A DNA stretch of 64,000 bases from NCBI GenBank assembly GCA_965237445.1, contig OZ250142.1, positions 1,922,001 through 1,986,000 of the forward strand, in the 5' to 3' direction. The DNA comes from G963668185 sp965237445 (GTDB lineage Bacteria; Chloroflexota; Dehalococcoidia; Lucifugimonadales; G963668185). Each line of letters opens with the position of its first letter. The first letter of the stretch is position 1. A model generated the notes under the pieces. It was given only the letters and a program-made list of their open reading frames with translations. It searched no databases and was not told the origin of the DNA. Below are positions 29,438-38,531 of this stretch, one piece after another. The position numbers were made by a program, and so were the translations under genes.

Positions 29438-30736
29438 ATGTTGAAGCGCATCCGAGTCCGTGACATTGCACCGGGAGCCCGGACTTTGCTGAGGGCAGAC
29501 ATTGGAGCCGTGACGAAGCGGATTTCACCGGCCGTCTGGGCCGACCCGGACGTGGTCCCGTATGCCGCGAAGGTTTCGGTGTGGGGCCGCTGGTTCGTCT
29601 TGCTCGTCACCGTGTTCCAGTTCGCCTACCGGCCCGAGTTCTGGTATCCCGACAACGTCGAGTACACGCTCCTGCCGGCGGCGATGTTGGCGCTCAATGG
29701 ACTGTTCCACTACCGGCTGCTGACGGACAGGCCGGTCACGTGGCGCTGGCTGCTCTTCCTCAGCGGCATGGACTTTGCTTTGATCACGGCCGGCATCGTC
29801 TTCCAGGCCAATATCACGACGCCCGGCGTCCCCCAGAGCGCGATCCACGGATTCCTCTTCCTGGCCTACTACCCAGCCCTCGCGCTCCTCGCCGTGGTCT
29901 TCACGTCACCGTGGTTCGGGTTGGCCTGGACGACGATGACCGCCGTCGCATACACCCTCGTATGCCTGACGACCGGGCCCGGCCTCGACCTCAGCCTGGA
30001 GCAGGAAAAGCTGCTGCTGGTCAGAGTGGCGGCGATGTACGTTCTCGTGCTGTGGGTGAGCCTCATTGCCCGATTCGAACGCACCAGGAGGCAGGCTGCG
30101 GTGGAACGGGAGCGGCAGCTGCACCGGGAACGCGTCGATCTCTCACAGGAGATCCACGACACTACCGCTCAGACCGCCTACATGATCGGCATGGGGATTC
30201 ACAGGGCGAAGCAACTGGCCGGCGCGTCGAACGAGGAGTTGACGGCCGCTCTGGACGCGACCTCCGCGCTGTCGAGGTCGGCCATGTGGGACTTGAGACG
30301 CCCCATCGACGCAGGCCACATCTTCGAGGGCAGGGAGCTGGGACCCGTCCTGTGGTCGCACTGCGCGACGTTTGAGAAGATCACAGGGGTCCCGGCCAGG
30401 ATGACGCAGTCGGGGACTGAGCCCGCGCTGGCCACTGAGATGCGTGCCCGTCTCTTCTCAATAGCGCACAACGCGCTGACCAACGCCTTCCTGCACGCGC
30501 ACCCGGGCGGGGTCGAGGTCAGGCTGGAGTTCGAGGCCGACAGGATAAGGCTGTCCGTCTCGGACGACGGTGCTGGACTTCCCGACGGCTACACCGAGCG
30601 CGGTCGCGGCATCAAGGGCATGAAGGCTGACGCTGAGCGGATGGGCGGAAGCCTTGTCGTGGAGAGCGGGCGCGATGGAGTTGGAGCGACCATTACCTGC
30701 GTGGTCCCCTATAAGGCGGACGAAAGAGGAGGCTGA
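29438..30736 (+). CDS. Membrane sensor histidine kinase, NarL/HisKA_3 type
   Basis: 432 residues. About six transmembrane segments lie between residues ~45 and 210 with no recognised extracellular sensor domain. A coiled linker (RRQAAVERERQLHRERVDL) leads to the dimerisation helix LSQEIHDTTAQTAYM with the phospho-accepting His240. The HATPase_c domain shows the N box FSIAHNALTNAFLHAHPG, G1 VSDDGAGLPDGY and G2 GRGIKGMKADAERMGGSL. It is followed one base later by its response regulator. A second, shorter kinase of the same family is at 53.2 kb. The signal sensed is unknown; intramembrane sensing is likely. Confidence 0.92.
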   Translation: MLKRIRVRDIAPGARTLLRADIGAVTKRISPAVWADPDVVPYAAKVSVWGRWFVLLVTVFQFAYRPEFWYPDNVEYTLLPAAMLALNGLFHYRLLTDRPVTWRWLLFLSGMDFALITAGIVFQANITTPGVPQSAIHGFLFLAYYPALALLAVVFTSPWFGLAWTTMTAVAYTLVCLTTGPGLDLSLEQEKLLLVRVAAMYVLVLWVSLIARFERTRRQAAVERERQLHRERVDLSQEIHDTTAQTAYMIGMGIHRAKQLAGASNEELTAALDATSALSRSAMWDLRRPIDAGHIFEGRELGPVLWSHCATFEKITGVPARMTQSGTEPALATEMRARLFSIAHNALTNAFLHAHPGGVEVRLEFEADRIRLSVSDDGAGLPDGYTERGRGIKGMKADAERMGGSLVVESGRDGVGATITCVVPYKADERGG

Positions 30737-30737
30737 G

Positions 30738-31436
30738 ATGTCATCAGGAGGTCGGACAAGGGTGATGGTGGTGGACGACCATCCGATAATGAGGAGCGGC
30801 CTGCGGGAGGTGCTGGAGGCTTCAGGCCGCTTCGAGGTGGTGGGGCAGGCTGAAGACGGCGAGGAGGCGGTGAGGACAGTCCAGAGGCTTGAGCCCCAGG
30901 TCATCGTCATGGACGTGATCATGCCGAACAAGGACGGCATCGATGCCTGCAGGGAGATCATGGAGCTCCTGCCCGGCACGCGGGTGCTGATGCTGACGGC
31001 GTCGAGTGAGATGGATGCGGTGATAGAGGCGGTCGCCGCCGGGGCGACGGGCTACCTTCAGAAGTACTCACAGCCGGAGGAACTGGTGGAAGCCGTCCTG
31101 GATGTGGCTGAAGGTCGTCTTAGCCTACCTGACAAGGTGGTCAGGGAGGTCTTCGCGTTGGTCCGCCGCGATCGTGAGGATGCCTCCAACCTGGCTTCGG
31201 ACAGGCTGACGGCGCTGGAGCGGGAGACTCTGACGCTGTTCGCCAGCGGAAGGTCATACACCGAGATCGCCGAGGCGAGGGGCAACAGCACGGTTACCGT
31301 CCGGAACACCATCTACCGCATACAGGGGAAACTGGGGGTCAAGAACAAGCAGGAACTCGTGATATGGGCTGTGCGGAACGGCCTGCTGGACGACGTGGCG
31401 GTGGGCCGCGACTCCCAGGCGCTGTCGGAGGGGTGA
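30738..31436 (+). CDS. Response regulator, NarL/LuxR family
   Basis: 232 residues. Receiver domain with acidic pair D13-D14, phospho-acceptor D59 (VIVMDVIMP), Thr87 (LMLTASS) and Lys109 (GYLQKY). The C-terminus is a LuxR-type HTH (LTALERETLTLFASGRSYTEIAEARGNSTVTVRNTIYRIQGKLGVKNKQELV). The ATG at 30738 is used because it follows the kinase stop by one base and lies in AGGCTGAG context; longer in-frame starts would run into the kinase. Cognate partner is the kinase just upstream. Target genes are not evident. Confidence 0.92.
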   Translation: MSSGGRTRVMVVDDHPIMRSGLREVLEASGRFEVVGQAEDGEEAVRTVQRLEPQVIVMDVIMPNKDGIDACREIMELLPGTRVLMLTASSEMDAVIEAVAAGATGYLQKYSQPEELVEAVLDVAEGRLSLPDKVVREVFALVRRDREDASNLASDRLTALERETLTLFASGRSYTEIAEARGNSTVTVRNTIYRIQGKLGVKNKQELVIWAVRNGLLDDVAVGRDSQALSEG

Positions 31437-31528
31437 TGATTGGCGCTTAGGCGCTGCGAAGGGTCCGGCCGCTCAGCAAACGCAAGGAGGAAAGCCGGCC
31501 TTTCCCACGGAAGCTGGCGCCGACCTGT

Positions 31529-31672
31529 ATGGGAGTCCTCGACTGGCTGAAGACCACGAAGCTCAATAAATCCCGGTGTCAGAATGGAGAGGTGACCCTG
31601 TTCGGTTCAGGAAGAGAACAGTGGTCTGTGAAGAAAGCGCCGGTGATCGTCAAGGCGTTGCAAGAATTGTAA
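31529..31672 (+). CDS. Small hypothetical protein (47 aa)
   Basis: Frame MGVLDWLKTTKLNKSRCQNG... ending VKKAPVIVKALQEL. No family recognised. The composition is protein-like, but no good ribosome site is seen, so it may be a remnant. Confidence 0.3.
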   Translation: MGVLDWLKTTKLNKSRCQNGEVTLFGSGREQWSVKKAPVIVKALQEL

Positions 31673-31797
31673 GACGCGTGGGGTTGAGGAGGGCGGCCGC
31701 TTGGTAGCAACGGTCGCAAGACTCACAAGGGATACTGAAATCACCGTTCCGCCGGTCCACGCCAAGATCCTACCGGCGTCGCCTCGAAGGGATCTAT

Positions 31798-32367
31798 ATG
31801 CCTCGCTTAAAGTACGGCCTTCAGGAGTTCGGTCGCCGTAACGGACAGAGAATTAGCAAACTATCGAAACCAAGTAAGAGATGGTCAGTAAACAACCTCT
31901 GGTGGATCATGCCGAAGAGGATCAGAAACGCAAGGCATGGCATTCCAACCTTTGTGGACCAAGCCACTCTAACCCTTGAGGACCTCCACAGGAACCGGCG
32001 AGAGGCTGCTATGGAGATCACGAAGTTTAATGGACCGGACAGTTCCTTTGCCTTTTTCGGAGAATCGGAACGGCTCCGTTTGATCGGTGAGAGACCACAT
32101 CCGAGAGACTATTTCAAGGTGTTCCGGGCGGATCGGTACAAAGACGAACTTCGTCTTCTGGCCAGCACGGTCCCCGCTCAATCCGAGGAATGGAAAGAAA
32201 TCAAGAGAGATTTCTACAGGGGCCTTTGTGGTCAAATAGCCGTGGAAGTCTCACGCCCATTTCTACAAACAGAGAAATTCGCCAAGCGTTGGTTGGAAAA
32301 TAAAATGTCGCCCCAAAGGTGCCCCTGTCAAGGGCGGCGCCAGATCTGTGCTCACATTGGGTCTTAG
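31798..32367 (+). CDS. Hypothetical protein
   Basis: 189 codons. N-terminal part basic (KYGLQEFGRRNGQRISKLSKPSKRW), then a polar region DRYKDELRLLASTVPAQSEEWKEIKRDFYRGLCGQIAVEV that looks like genuine alpha-helical protein. No known domain is recognised. The end overlaps the next frame, suggesting a two-gene unit. It sits at the edge of the accessory island that contains Shedu. Start is uncertain: a later ATG (MEITKFNGPDSSFAFFG) would also serve. Confidence 0.5.
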   Translation: MPRLKYGLQEFGRRNGQRISKLSKPSKRWSVNNLWWIMPKRIRNARHGIPTFVDQATLTLEDLHRNRREAAMEITKFNGPDSSFAFFGESERLRLIGERPHPRDYFKVFRADRYKDELRLLASTVPAQSEEWKEIKRDFYRGLCGQIAVEVSRPFLQTEKFAKRWLENKMSPQRCPCQGRRQICAHIGS

Positions 32368-32390
32368 AGGATAGAGCAAGGGGTACTAAG

Positions 32391-32936
32391 TTGCTGCGTT
32401 ACTTCGTCACCTACCGTTGGGAACTGTGGTTGATCATTGGCATCCCTGCCATTTCAACAGGGACATTCAGTATCTTCGCCTACCTCACATCTCTTGGCTC
32501 GCTCGATCATCAAGCGGCTGCCAGAGCAGATGCCTTCGGTGTCAGTGTCGTAGCCCTTCTGCTTCTGGCAGTCTCTTATCTCTCGCTCCGCCGTCTGGGG
32601 CGGGAGTTTCTTTCCTTGATTTGGGGTTACTCCATAGCGGCGGCGGCTATAACCACTATTGCAATGGCGACCGCGTTCTTCGTCGAAGTTGCATATCCCG
32701 GAGCATCCAATCTGGCCCAGGTAGGACGTTCTATTACCATCTTCGGACTCGTTGTGCCAGTGCAATTATCTGCACTGCTGTGGTTCGCGCGCCAACTATC
32801 CAGGATCAGCCTCATGCATGCGTTCTTTCTGGTCGTCTATGCTGCTTGGCAACTGACTGTCGCTGTAGGGTACTCAAGCGCTGAGAGCACAGAGGGGAGC
32901 CTATATACCACGCTAAGCGGTGTCGGATTCCGATGA
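32391..32936 (+). CDS. Predicted membrane protein (about four to five TM segments)
   Basis: About 181 residues from a TTG at 32391. Hydrophobic segments: LWLIIGIPAISTGTFSIFAYL, FGVSVVALLLLAVSYLSL, IWGYSIAAAAITTIAMATAF, ITIFGLVVPVQLSALLWFA and LMHAFFLVVYAAWQLTVAVGY. No family recognised. Its last residues, SLYTTLSGVGFR, are encoded by a ~95-bp repeat that also forms the 3' end of the Shedu gene at 36.46 kb, so the native C-terminus may have been replaced. Confidence 0.6.
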   Translation: MLRYFVTYRWELWLIIGIPAISTGTFSIFAYLTSLGSLDHQAAARADAFGVSVVALLLLAVSYLSLRRLGREFLSLIWGYSIAAAAITTIAMATAFFVEVAYPGASNLAQVGRSITIFGLVVPVQLSALLWFARQLSRISLMHAFFLVVYAAWQLTVAVGYSSAESTEGSLYTTLSGVGFR

Positions 32937-32994
32937 TGCGTTCTGGTGAAGGGCACGGCTGTCGCAATCAAGCACCGAGGTCTGCCGCTCTGCC
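32899..32994 (+). repeat. Copy 1 of a ~95-bp direct repeat at gene 3' ends
   Basis: Starts GCCTATATACCACGCTAAGC, contains the palindrome CGGATTCCG and the stop codon of the membrane protein, and ends near GGTCTGCCGC. About 80% identical to 36,426-36,522. Confidence 0.7.
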
Positions 32995-33074
32995 CACTCC
33001 TCGTAGTGCCCTCAAATGGTATCGTTGCTCCGGCACAAGGAATCCCCTGTTGAAGGAACGGTAGCGAAATGGGG

Positions 33075-33323
33075 CTAGAGGAGGGTTGCTATAGCGGATG
33101 CGATCGCGGCAGTAGCACCAACGGCAAGCACAGACTTGACTATTACCCACCTTAGCTGGTTGCTCGCGTCTCTCGTTAGCCGCACCTCTAAGTCCCCAAT
33201 CTTGCCTGTAAGACGCGTTTCTAGGTTGGCCACGTCTACCTTCACCCCGTTCAAGTCCGACTGTCTGGGGAGGTTCCGGTATACGTCTTCGAGCAGAGTC
33301 AGTCGCTCTTCGGTGGTGGCCAT
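33075..33323 (-). CDS. Small coiled-coil protein with C-terminal membrane anchor
   Basis: 82 residues: MATTEERLTLLEDVYRNLPR, then a heptad-like helical stretch (LNGVKVDVANLETRLTGKIGDLEVRLTRD) and a C-terminal hydrophobic segment WVIVKSVLAVGATAAIASAIATLL. This is the layout of small tail-anchored coiled-coil proteins common in phage-derived and mobile regions. Function unknown. Confidence 0.65.
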   Translation of the reverse strand: MATTEERLTLLEDVYRNLPRQSDLNGVKVDVANLETRLTGKIGDLEVRLTRDASNQLRWVIVKSVLAVGATAAIASAIATLL

Positions 33324-33428
33324 GGTGCACCTAATCTAGCATCTACCACTTTTCGCACACCACAGCTATGAACGTGGTAGTGGCTCACGGCGCGCGTGGC
33401 ATAACATGACCGGCGCGCAGGAGGTCGC

Positions 33429-35129
33429 TTGATTCGATCCAAGGCATTCTTCCCGGCGGTCATGGTCCTCATGGCCGGAGTTGTGGCGGGCGTCGCGCTA
33501 TTCGTGCTTCAGGCCGAGCCCGACTCCGAGAGACAGGCGCGGCTGCGGGAGGAGTGCACGGGAGGAGCGCAAGTTACGTATCAACAGGCGAAGTGGGCGC
33601 TGAACAAGCATAGGAGCCTGATCGAACGCCAGCCCAATTGGGTCGCGTTTGGCATCGAGTCAACGGGTGAGGAAGGCTGGGATGTTGACCCGACGCAGGG
33701 CATCATCATCGACGTTGAGGAGTTGGTGAATCAGCGCTCACTGCCGGAGGACGACCGAATAGAGCACTGCGTGGACGGAGTGCCTGTGCGCTTGGAGATC
33801 GTGGGGCCGACGCAGTGGTACGCGGTGGACCCAAGCGAGTGGCACGGCTACGACGACTCGGACGACGGGTGGAAGGCCCGGCTGGTGCCCACGGCGACCC
33901 CCGACCCAGTGGGCGGCGGGAAGACGCCAGCGTTCCCCGTGCTCGGAACGGACGAGTGGCTACAGTCGTGGTCCGCGACCGCAGACGACGCGTTCGAGGA
34001 CGGCCCGGAGGGGCAAATGCGAGAGTTGGAGTTGTGCACGCGCGCGACGCGGGCCACGTATGAGGAGGCGGTAGCGGCGATGAAGAAATACGGGGCCGCG
34101 ATAAAGCGCCAGCCCAACTACATAGCGTCCGAGATCGGAGCGAGAGCCTACTGGGGCCAAAACACAACGACCGCGCTCATCGTTGTCTACGTGTACGACC
34201 TCGTGGATCAGAGCGCCCTTCCAGAGGGCAACCGCACCGGGCGCTGCATAGGCGGAGTCCCCGCCGTGCTGGAGATGTGGTATGACCACCCGACAAGTCC
34301 CGATTGGGCACCAGTGCCCCTGCTTGGGCCAGGGGGAGAGCCGCTGACAAAAGCGCCGGGCGTCGCGCGCGCGTTCCCGTGGATCGTGCCAACCCCCGCG
34401 CCCGCGCCCGTGCTGGCGACAGCCGCCACTATGAGCGCGATTGACCGCAAGGGACGACCCCGACTCACGAACGACGTGGTCTGGAGCGAGGCGGGGATGG
34501 CCAAGAGGTGGGCGACGGAGGAGTGGCACGAGCAGATACGGCGGTGGGAAGAGTGCATGGGCGAGTGGCGGATCACCGAGGACGAGGCGCGGGGTATTTG
34601 GCACAAGTACCACGACCTCTTCAAACGCCAACCAAACTACAACAACATGATGTCTCTAGAGACGTTCGGGGATTTTATGGGCGCGGAGCATTCTGACGGC
34701 AATCCGGTGTTGGGTATCGTCCTCAACGTTTCGGGGGTAGTGCATCGAAGCTTGTTGCCTAAGGAGGACCGGATCGGCGACTGCGTTGAAGGGTTGCCCG
34801 TTTATTTCTTGGGGTGGTATTCGCAACTCATATGGCCCCCGGACATTACATACGACTTGCAGGTACAGGAGGCGGACAGGGTGTGGGACAAGCACCGGAG
34901 CCTCATCAGGCGCTACCCACACTACACTGGAGGAAGCGCGGGGCCAGCGTATGGTCGCTACACGGGCAAGAAGACCCCCACGGGCATGGACGCGATCGGC
35001 ATCGTGATCGACGTTTCGAAGATCACAAATCCGCGCACCCTGCCCGCAGAAGACCGCATAGGCGACTATCTGGACTGGGTGCCGGTTCATTTTGAAATAT
35101 GGGAGCTGTGGGTGCCGGAAGGCCAATGA
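33429..35129 (+). CDS. Secreted or anchored protein with four tandem ~90-residue repeats
   Basis: 566 residues. N-terminal signal/anchor (FFPAVMVLMAGVVAGVALFVL). Four repeats follow, each with a helix of the form W-x-KHRSLI-x-RQPN(Y/W), a beta region G(I/V)(I/V)xxVxxLV and a closing LPE(E)DRIGDC-x2-GVPVxLEI: roughly residues 40-130, 195-280, 375-465 and 475-560. Most repeats keep the paired cysteines before the helix and in the DC/RC position; the fourth has lost them. The PExDRI...GVPV ending resembles a small domain seen next to trypsin-like and Nal1-type proteins, but no protease domain is present. It overlaps the Shedu gene by 4 bases (ATGA), so the two are coupled. Confidence 0.7.
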   Translation: MIRSKAFFPAVMVLMAGVVAGVALFVLQAEPDSERQARLREECTGGAQVTYQQAKWALNKHRSLIERQPNWVAFGIESTGEEGWDVDPTQGIIIDVEELVNQRSLPEDDRIEHCVDGVPVRLEIVGPTQWYAVDPSEWHGYDDSDDGWKARLVPTATPDPVGGGKTPAFPVLGTDEWLQSWSATADDAFEDGPEGQMRELELCTRATRATYEEAVAAMKKYGAAIKRQPNYIASEIGARAYWGQNTTTALIVVYVYDLVDQSALPEGNRTGRCIGGVPAVLEMWYDHPTSPDWAPVPLLGPGGEPLTKAPGVARAFPWIVPTPAPAPVLATAATMSAIDRKGRPRLTNDVVWSEAGMAKRWATEEWHEQIRRWEECMGEWRITEDEARGIWHKYHDLFKRQPNYNNMMSLETFGDFMGAEHSDGNPVLGIVLNVSGVVHRSLLPKEDRIGDCVEGLPVYFLGWYSQLIWPPDITYDLQVQEADRVWDKHRSLIRRYPHYTGGSAGPAYGRYTGKKTPTGMDAIGIVIDVSKITNPRTLPAEDRIGDYLDWVPVHFEIWELWVPEGQ

Positions 35130-36463
35130 TGCCGCGATTTCGTGACTTACTTCCCGATCTAGACGCACAGGGCCAACTAATCGTTGAAGCCCGATCTGAC
35201 ACTCGCATAGAGGTCTTCTATACCCTCTCACCAGAGCGCCTCGGCCTGTGGAAGCGCTTCCACAGTGACGAACTACGATGCACTGGTCATGTGCCGCCTG
35301 CAAGAAGGAAACTACTCGAAGTTGACGCCGAGAACCATTTGATCACGACGCACCCCGCCAATACTAGGGCGGCCCAACGGGAACTTATGTTGGACAAGTA
35401 CCGCCAAGTCGAGCGGATCGTCGTGAAAGACAAGGGCCTAGCCGGTGTAGGTAACATCCCATCGAATCAAGAGGAAGTCATGATGCTGCTCGAAGACTTG
35501 CCGTCTTGCTTTGTTAAGGACTTCGACTACGGCCTAGGACTAGCACAACACTTTAACTGCATAGTTGAAGCCGTGGAGCAACTGTCGCGTTGTACCGAGA
35601 TTTTCATCACCGACATCGACGACGAAGCAAGCACTGGAATTGAAGGCACTACCTTTCGCATCGCGATTGACGACCTAGAAGCCATGCGGAAAGCGATCAA
35701 CAGGACCGCGAGCAATGCTCAAGCTGCCGCGAGGTCTGTAAAGTATGGGGCCACGCACAACTTCTTAGCAGCCAAGCTAGGAAAGCCCGGGGTGCCCATC
35801 TCGACCGGTCGGAGCCCGCTGCGACGCGAAATCACGAGCTTGCTCATGGGAGAAGAAGCGCCTTTGACGGCGAGCGAACAAGACGCGTTGCTCACCCTTG
35901 TTACGAGGAACACGGAGTCTATTGCAAAGGCAAAGTCGGTTGAGCTCGCTAGGCTCAAAGGAGACATCGAGCTCGTCACGCTCGATAATCTAATAGAGCG
36001 ATTCGAGAGAATGATCGGGAAGCGGCTTCAGGAAAGCAGTTGGCAGAGCTTTCTAGACGAGAACCCGTTTGTCTTGTCTCTGGCGTTCGGATATCCCATC
36101 CTCAAGGTGTGTGGTAGGGCTTCCGTGGGGGGACGCAGGCTGTCTGGCAGCGGCGACAAGATCGCCGATTTTCTGGTCAAGAACAGCATGACGAACAACG
36201 CCGCCATCGTGGAGATCAAGAGGCCAGACACCAGGCTCTTGGGTCGAACTCAGGTCCGTGGCGGCGTTCATGCCCCGTCCACTGAATTGGTCGGTGCTGT
36301 TAACCAGACGCTCGACCAGAAGAGCCGCTTCGAGCAGGAGATTGCGCAGATAAAGGCGAACAGCCGGATGTATGATTTGGAGTCATATTTGATTCATTGC
36401 TGCCTTATCGTTGGCAAGATGCGGGGCCTATATACCACGCTAAGCAGAGCCGGATTCCGATGA
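35126..36463 (+). CDS. Shedu-type defence nuclease (DUF4263), C-terminus replaced
   Basis: About 445 residues from the ATG overlapping the upstream stop. The N-terminal ~250 residues are unrecognised. The C-terminal DUF4263 domain is clear: WQSFLDENPFVLSLAFGYP, then GSGDKIADFLVKNSMTNNAAIVEIKRPDT, where Asp and the E-x-K form the PD-(D/E)xK-like catalytic core, followed by STELVGAVNQTLDQKSRFEQEI and YLIHCCLIVGK. Shedu proteins are anti-phage nucleases acting in the cytoplasm. The usual region after 'IVGK' is missing and the gene ends in MRGLYTTLSRAGFR, encoded by a repeat shared with the gene at 32.9 kb, so activity is uncertain. Confidence 0.8.
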   Translation: MMPRFRDLLPDLDAQGQLIVEARSDTRIEVFYTLSPERLGLWKRFHSDELRCTGHVPPARRKLLEVDAENHLITTHPANTRAAQRELMLDKYRQVERIVVKDKGLAGVGNIPSNQEEVMMLLEDLPSCFVKDFDYGLGLAQHFNCIVEAVEQLSRCTEIFITDIDDEASTGIEGTTFRIAIDDLEAMRKAINRTASNAQAAARSVKYGATHNFLAAKLGKPGVPISTGRSPLRREITSLLMGEEAPLTASEQDALLTLVTRNTESIAKAKSVELARLKGDIELVTLDNLIERFERMIGKRLQESSWQSFLDENPFVLSLAFGYPILKVCGRASVGGRRLSGSGDKIADFLVKNSMTNNAAIVEIKRPDTRLLGRTQVRGGVHAPSTELVGAVNQTLDQKSRFEQEIAQIKANSRMYDLESYLIHCCLIVGKMRGLYTTLSRAGFR

Positions 36464-36522
36464 TTCGTTCTGGCGGAGGGGCGCAGCTGTCGAGACCAAG
36501 AACCTAGGTCTGCCGCACAGCC
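36426..36522 (+). repeat. Copy 2 of the ~95-bp direct repeat at gene 3' ends
   Basis: Same start (GCCTATATACCACGCTAAGC) and same central palindrome as 32,899-32,994; it spans the Shedu stop codon. The two copies bracket a 3.4-kb segment. Confidence 0.7.
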
Positions 36523-36564
36523 AACACGCTCCACCGAGCAGCCTGTCGTGCTTGATGTCGTCCA

Positions 36565-36882
36565 CTATGCGAACCCAATCGCAATGGCCGTGATGAATGA
36601 GCATCTCTTCGACCGCACCAACCATAAGGTCGTGATCCTGCTCGGAAAGGCCGTCCCATCAGGGAAGGGCTCGGCGGTGTCTCGTGGCTTCGCACGGCCC
36701 TTGCGCTCGTGCTTCTTTACGTTCTTGCGGAGCCAGTTCCACTCAGGAGCGACCCCGATGACAAACAGGGCGACGGCAAGGCCCATTAGGATCGCGCTCA
36801 GCTTGGGGTTGTAGCCAATGAGGTCCATAGCTAAGCCCGCCACTCCGAGCGAGATGCCTACGACGATTCCGAGGCGGTGCAA
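36565..36882 (-). CDS. Small predicted membrane protein
   Basis: 105 residues. Two transmembrane segments (LGIVVGISLGVAGLAMDLIGY and LSAILMGLAVALFVIGVAPEW) then a basic cytoplasmic stretch RKNVKKHERKGRAKPRD. No family recognised. Confidence 0.55.
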   Translation of the reverse strand: MHRLGIVVGISLGVAGLAMDLIGYNPKLSAILMGLAVALFVIGVAPEWNWLRKNVKKHERKGRAKPRDTAEPFPDGTAFPSRITTLWLVRSKRCSFITAIAIGFA

Positions 36883-37345
36883 CAGGGGTCATGCTAGCCT
36901 ACTCCGCCGACCATGAACAACTGGCCCTATTCCCCATGGCCAACACCAGAACACGGCGCGGTAACGAGAGTCAATTTGAGTTGGGGCTATAGAGACGAGT
37001 AGAGAAACAAGAGGAACACAAGTTTGATACACATTGCGCGAGCAGACAGCAGGCGTGGATGCGAGATTGGGTGCGCGGCTTCATCGTGCTGGAGAGTGTC
37101 TTGTGGGGCGTCAATGACGTAATCGACTTACTGTGGGACCCGTCGATTGGGAACGTTACACCTGGCTAGACGAGAGCGGTTGGCATCTAGACTGCCAGCC
37201 GGGGATGTGTGACCAAAGCAGATGCGTATCGGGGAGAAGCTCCGTAAAGACTAGCAAAGACGTACGCGGCGGCATCCAGCGTCTCCCTCGCCAGCACGAT
37301 GGTAGCAAGTTCCCCTGTATCTCTGGCGCAAGGGAGGCGTTTCGT
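36883..37345. other. Spacer, no confident gene
   Basis: A 36-codon frame at 37059-37169 (MRDWVRGFIVLESVLWGVND) may be a fragment. Nothing else recognised. Confidence 0.35.
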
Positions 37346-37849
37346 TCAGTCAGAGCCCCTTTCTGCGAGGTAGCCCAGCACTTCGTCGTCAATCCTGCCG
37401 AACGTATTGAACCGCCACCGGCTGGGCGGCCATCGCCACAACAGGGAGCAGCGCTTGCAGCGGGGCAGGCAGTTGTTTCCCCACGACGGCGCGTCAGGGC
37501 TGGACGCGCAGCCGACCTCGATGTCAGGATGCAGAGGGTGCATGTGGCGCCCGCGCTTTTCCCTTTCGCACAGGTGGACACGGATGTCAATGGTCATGAT
37601 ACCGGCTGCCGGTTGCCTTCCCAGATGCACGGCGTCTTGCCAATGATCCAGCGGCTTTGTCAAGAGACGTACAACCAGACGCGCGGCCTGGTCTGGCAGG
37701 AACAGGGATGCCATGGCGACCGCTCGCGTCCTGCGCGATCGCGTTGCCGCCTCAGACCACTCTTTGGACTGCTTAATGGCCTGCGGCACCATGACGACGA
37801 AAACAAGAGAAGCCGTAACCCAGTCCCGGATCGACTCTATGCTCAACAT
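37346..37849 (-). CDS. Hypothetical protein with N-terminal hydrophobic segment
   Basis: 167 codons: MLSIESIRDWVTASLVFVVMVPQAIKQSKEW, then basic and mixed sequence and a tail RFNTFGRIDDEVLGYLAERGSD. No family recognised. The hydrophobic start and the well-formed tail favour a real or recently lost gene, but the middle is of odd composition. Confidence 0.4.
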   Translation of the reverse strand: MLSIESIRDWVTASLVFVVMVPQAIKQSKEWSEAATRSRRTRAVAMASLFLPDQAARLVVRLLTKPLDHWQDAVHLGRQPAAGIMTIDIRVHLCEREKRGRHMHPLHPDIEVGCASSPDAPSWGNNCLPRCKRCSLLWRWPPSRWRFNTFGRIDDEVLGYLAERGSD

Positions 37850-38012
37850 AGTTGTTTGGTCCGCTGAGGCCTTCGGCGTGCGGCTGTTGGCCGCGCAGCC
37901 CAGGCGACTTCCAAGCGGTGCTGTCCTTATTTTAGCCCTGGGGGAATATGTAGCATGGGTTGCAGACTAGTAGAGAGGGGTGTGTCCAATTTTCCACATA
38001 CTAGCCCCTCCC

Positions 38013-38531
38013 TTACTCTTCCTTGTCGTTCCAATCTTCTAAGGGCCCAACCGGTACTTCGCTCTCCATTTCGGTAAACCACCCAATGAGCGGCCTGACA
38101 AACGCCCCCCCAAAGAACAATCCAAGCCACATGGCAAGCGCTATCAACAAAGCATCGGATTTGAAAAGGAAGATATAGGCGGACAATCCAGCGAAAAGCA
38201 CAGCGTAGTAGAATATGCTTCCTTTGTGGTACTCGTACCACTCTCTCCAACTTGCTCCCTCCGGCTTGCGTACTCTCTTCCACCACACCGCTGCGGCTAC
38301 GGCATAGAAGATCATCATCATGGAATAGGCAATGGCGGCGGGAATGAGAGAGGGCAGGGTCTGATAGGTGAAGAAGATGTAGTCGCCAAGAGTGGCGTCT
38401 TCCGGTGGTTCGTATATCTCCGCAGCGGCGAGATAACTAAGGTAGACAACTTGCCCTGCGAATAGGAAGGAGCCGACCACTAGCGCCAGCCGAATCAATC
38501 TGAGTGGGATAAGCTTAGTTACGTCTAGCAT
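38013..38531 (-). CDS. Predicted membrane protein (four TM segments)
   Basis: 172 residues. Transmembrane segments at about residues 10-33, 58-80, 104-122 and 126-148, with a basic loop KRVRKPEGASWREWYEYHKG between the second and third. Acidic C-terminal tail (EVPVGPLEDWNDKEE). GGAG lies upstream of the ATG. No family recognised. Confidence 0.7.
   Translation of the reverse strand: MLDVTKLIPLRLIRLALVVGSFLFAGQVVYLSYLAAAEIYEPPEDATLGDYIFFTYQTLPSLIPAAIAYSMMMIFYAVAAAVWWKRVRKPEGASWREWYEYHKGSIFYYAVLFAGLSAYIFLFKSDALLIALAMWLGLFFGGAFVRPLIGWFTEMESEVPVGPLEDWNDKEE

Noticed and set aside
32899..36522. Integron attC sites at the repeated gene 3' ends
   Set aside because: The repeats lack the paired RYYYAAC/GTTRRRY core sites, and no integron integrase is present.
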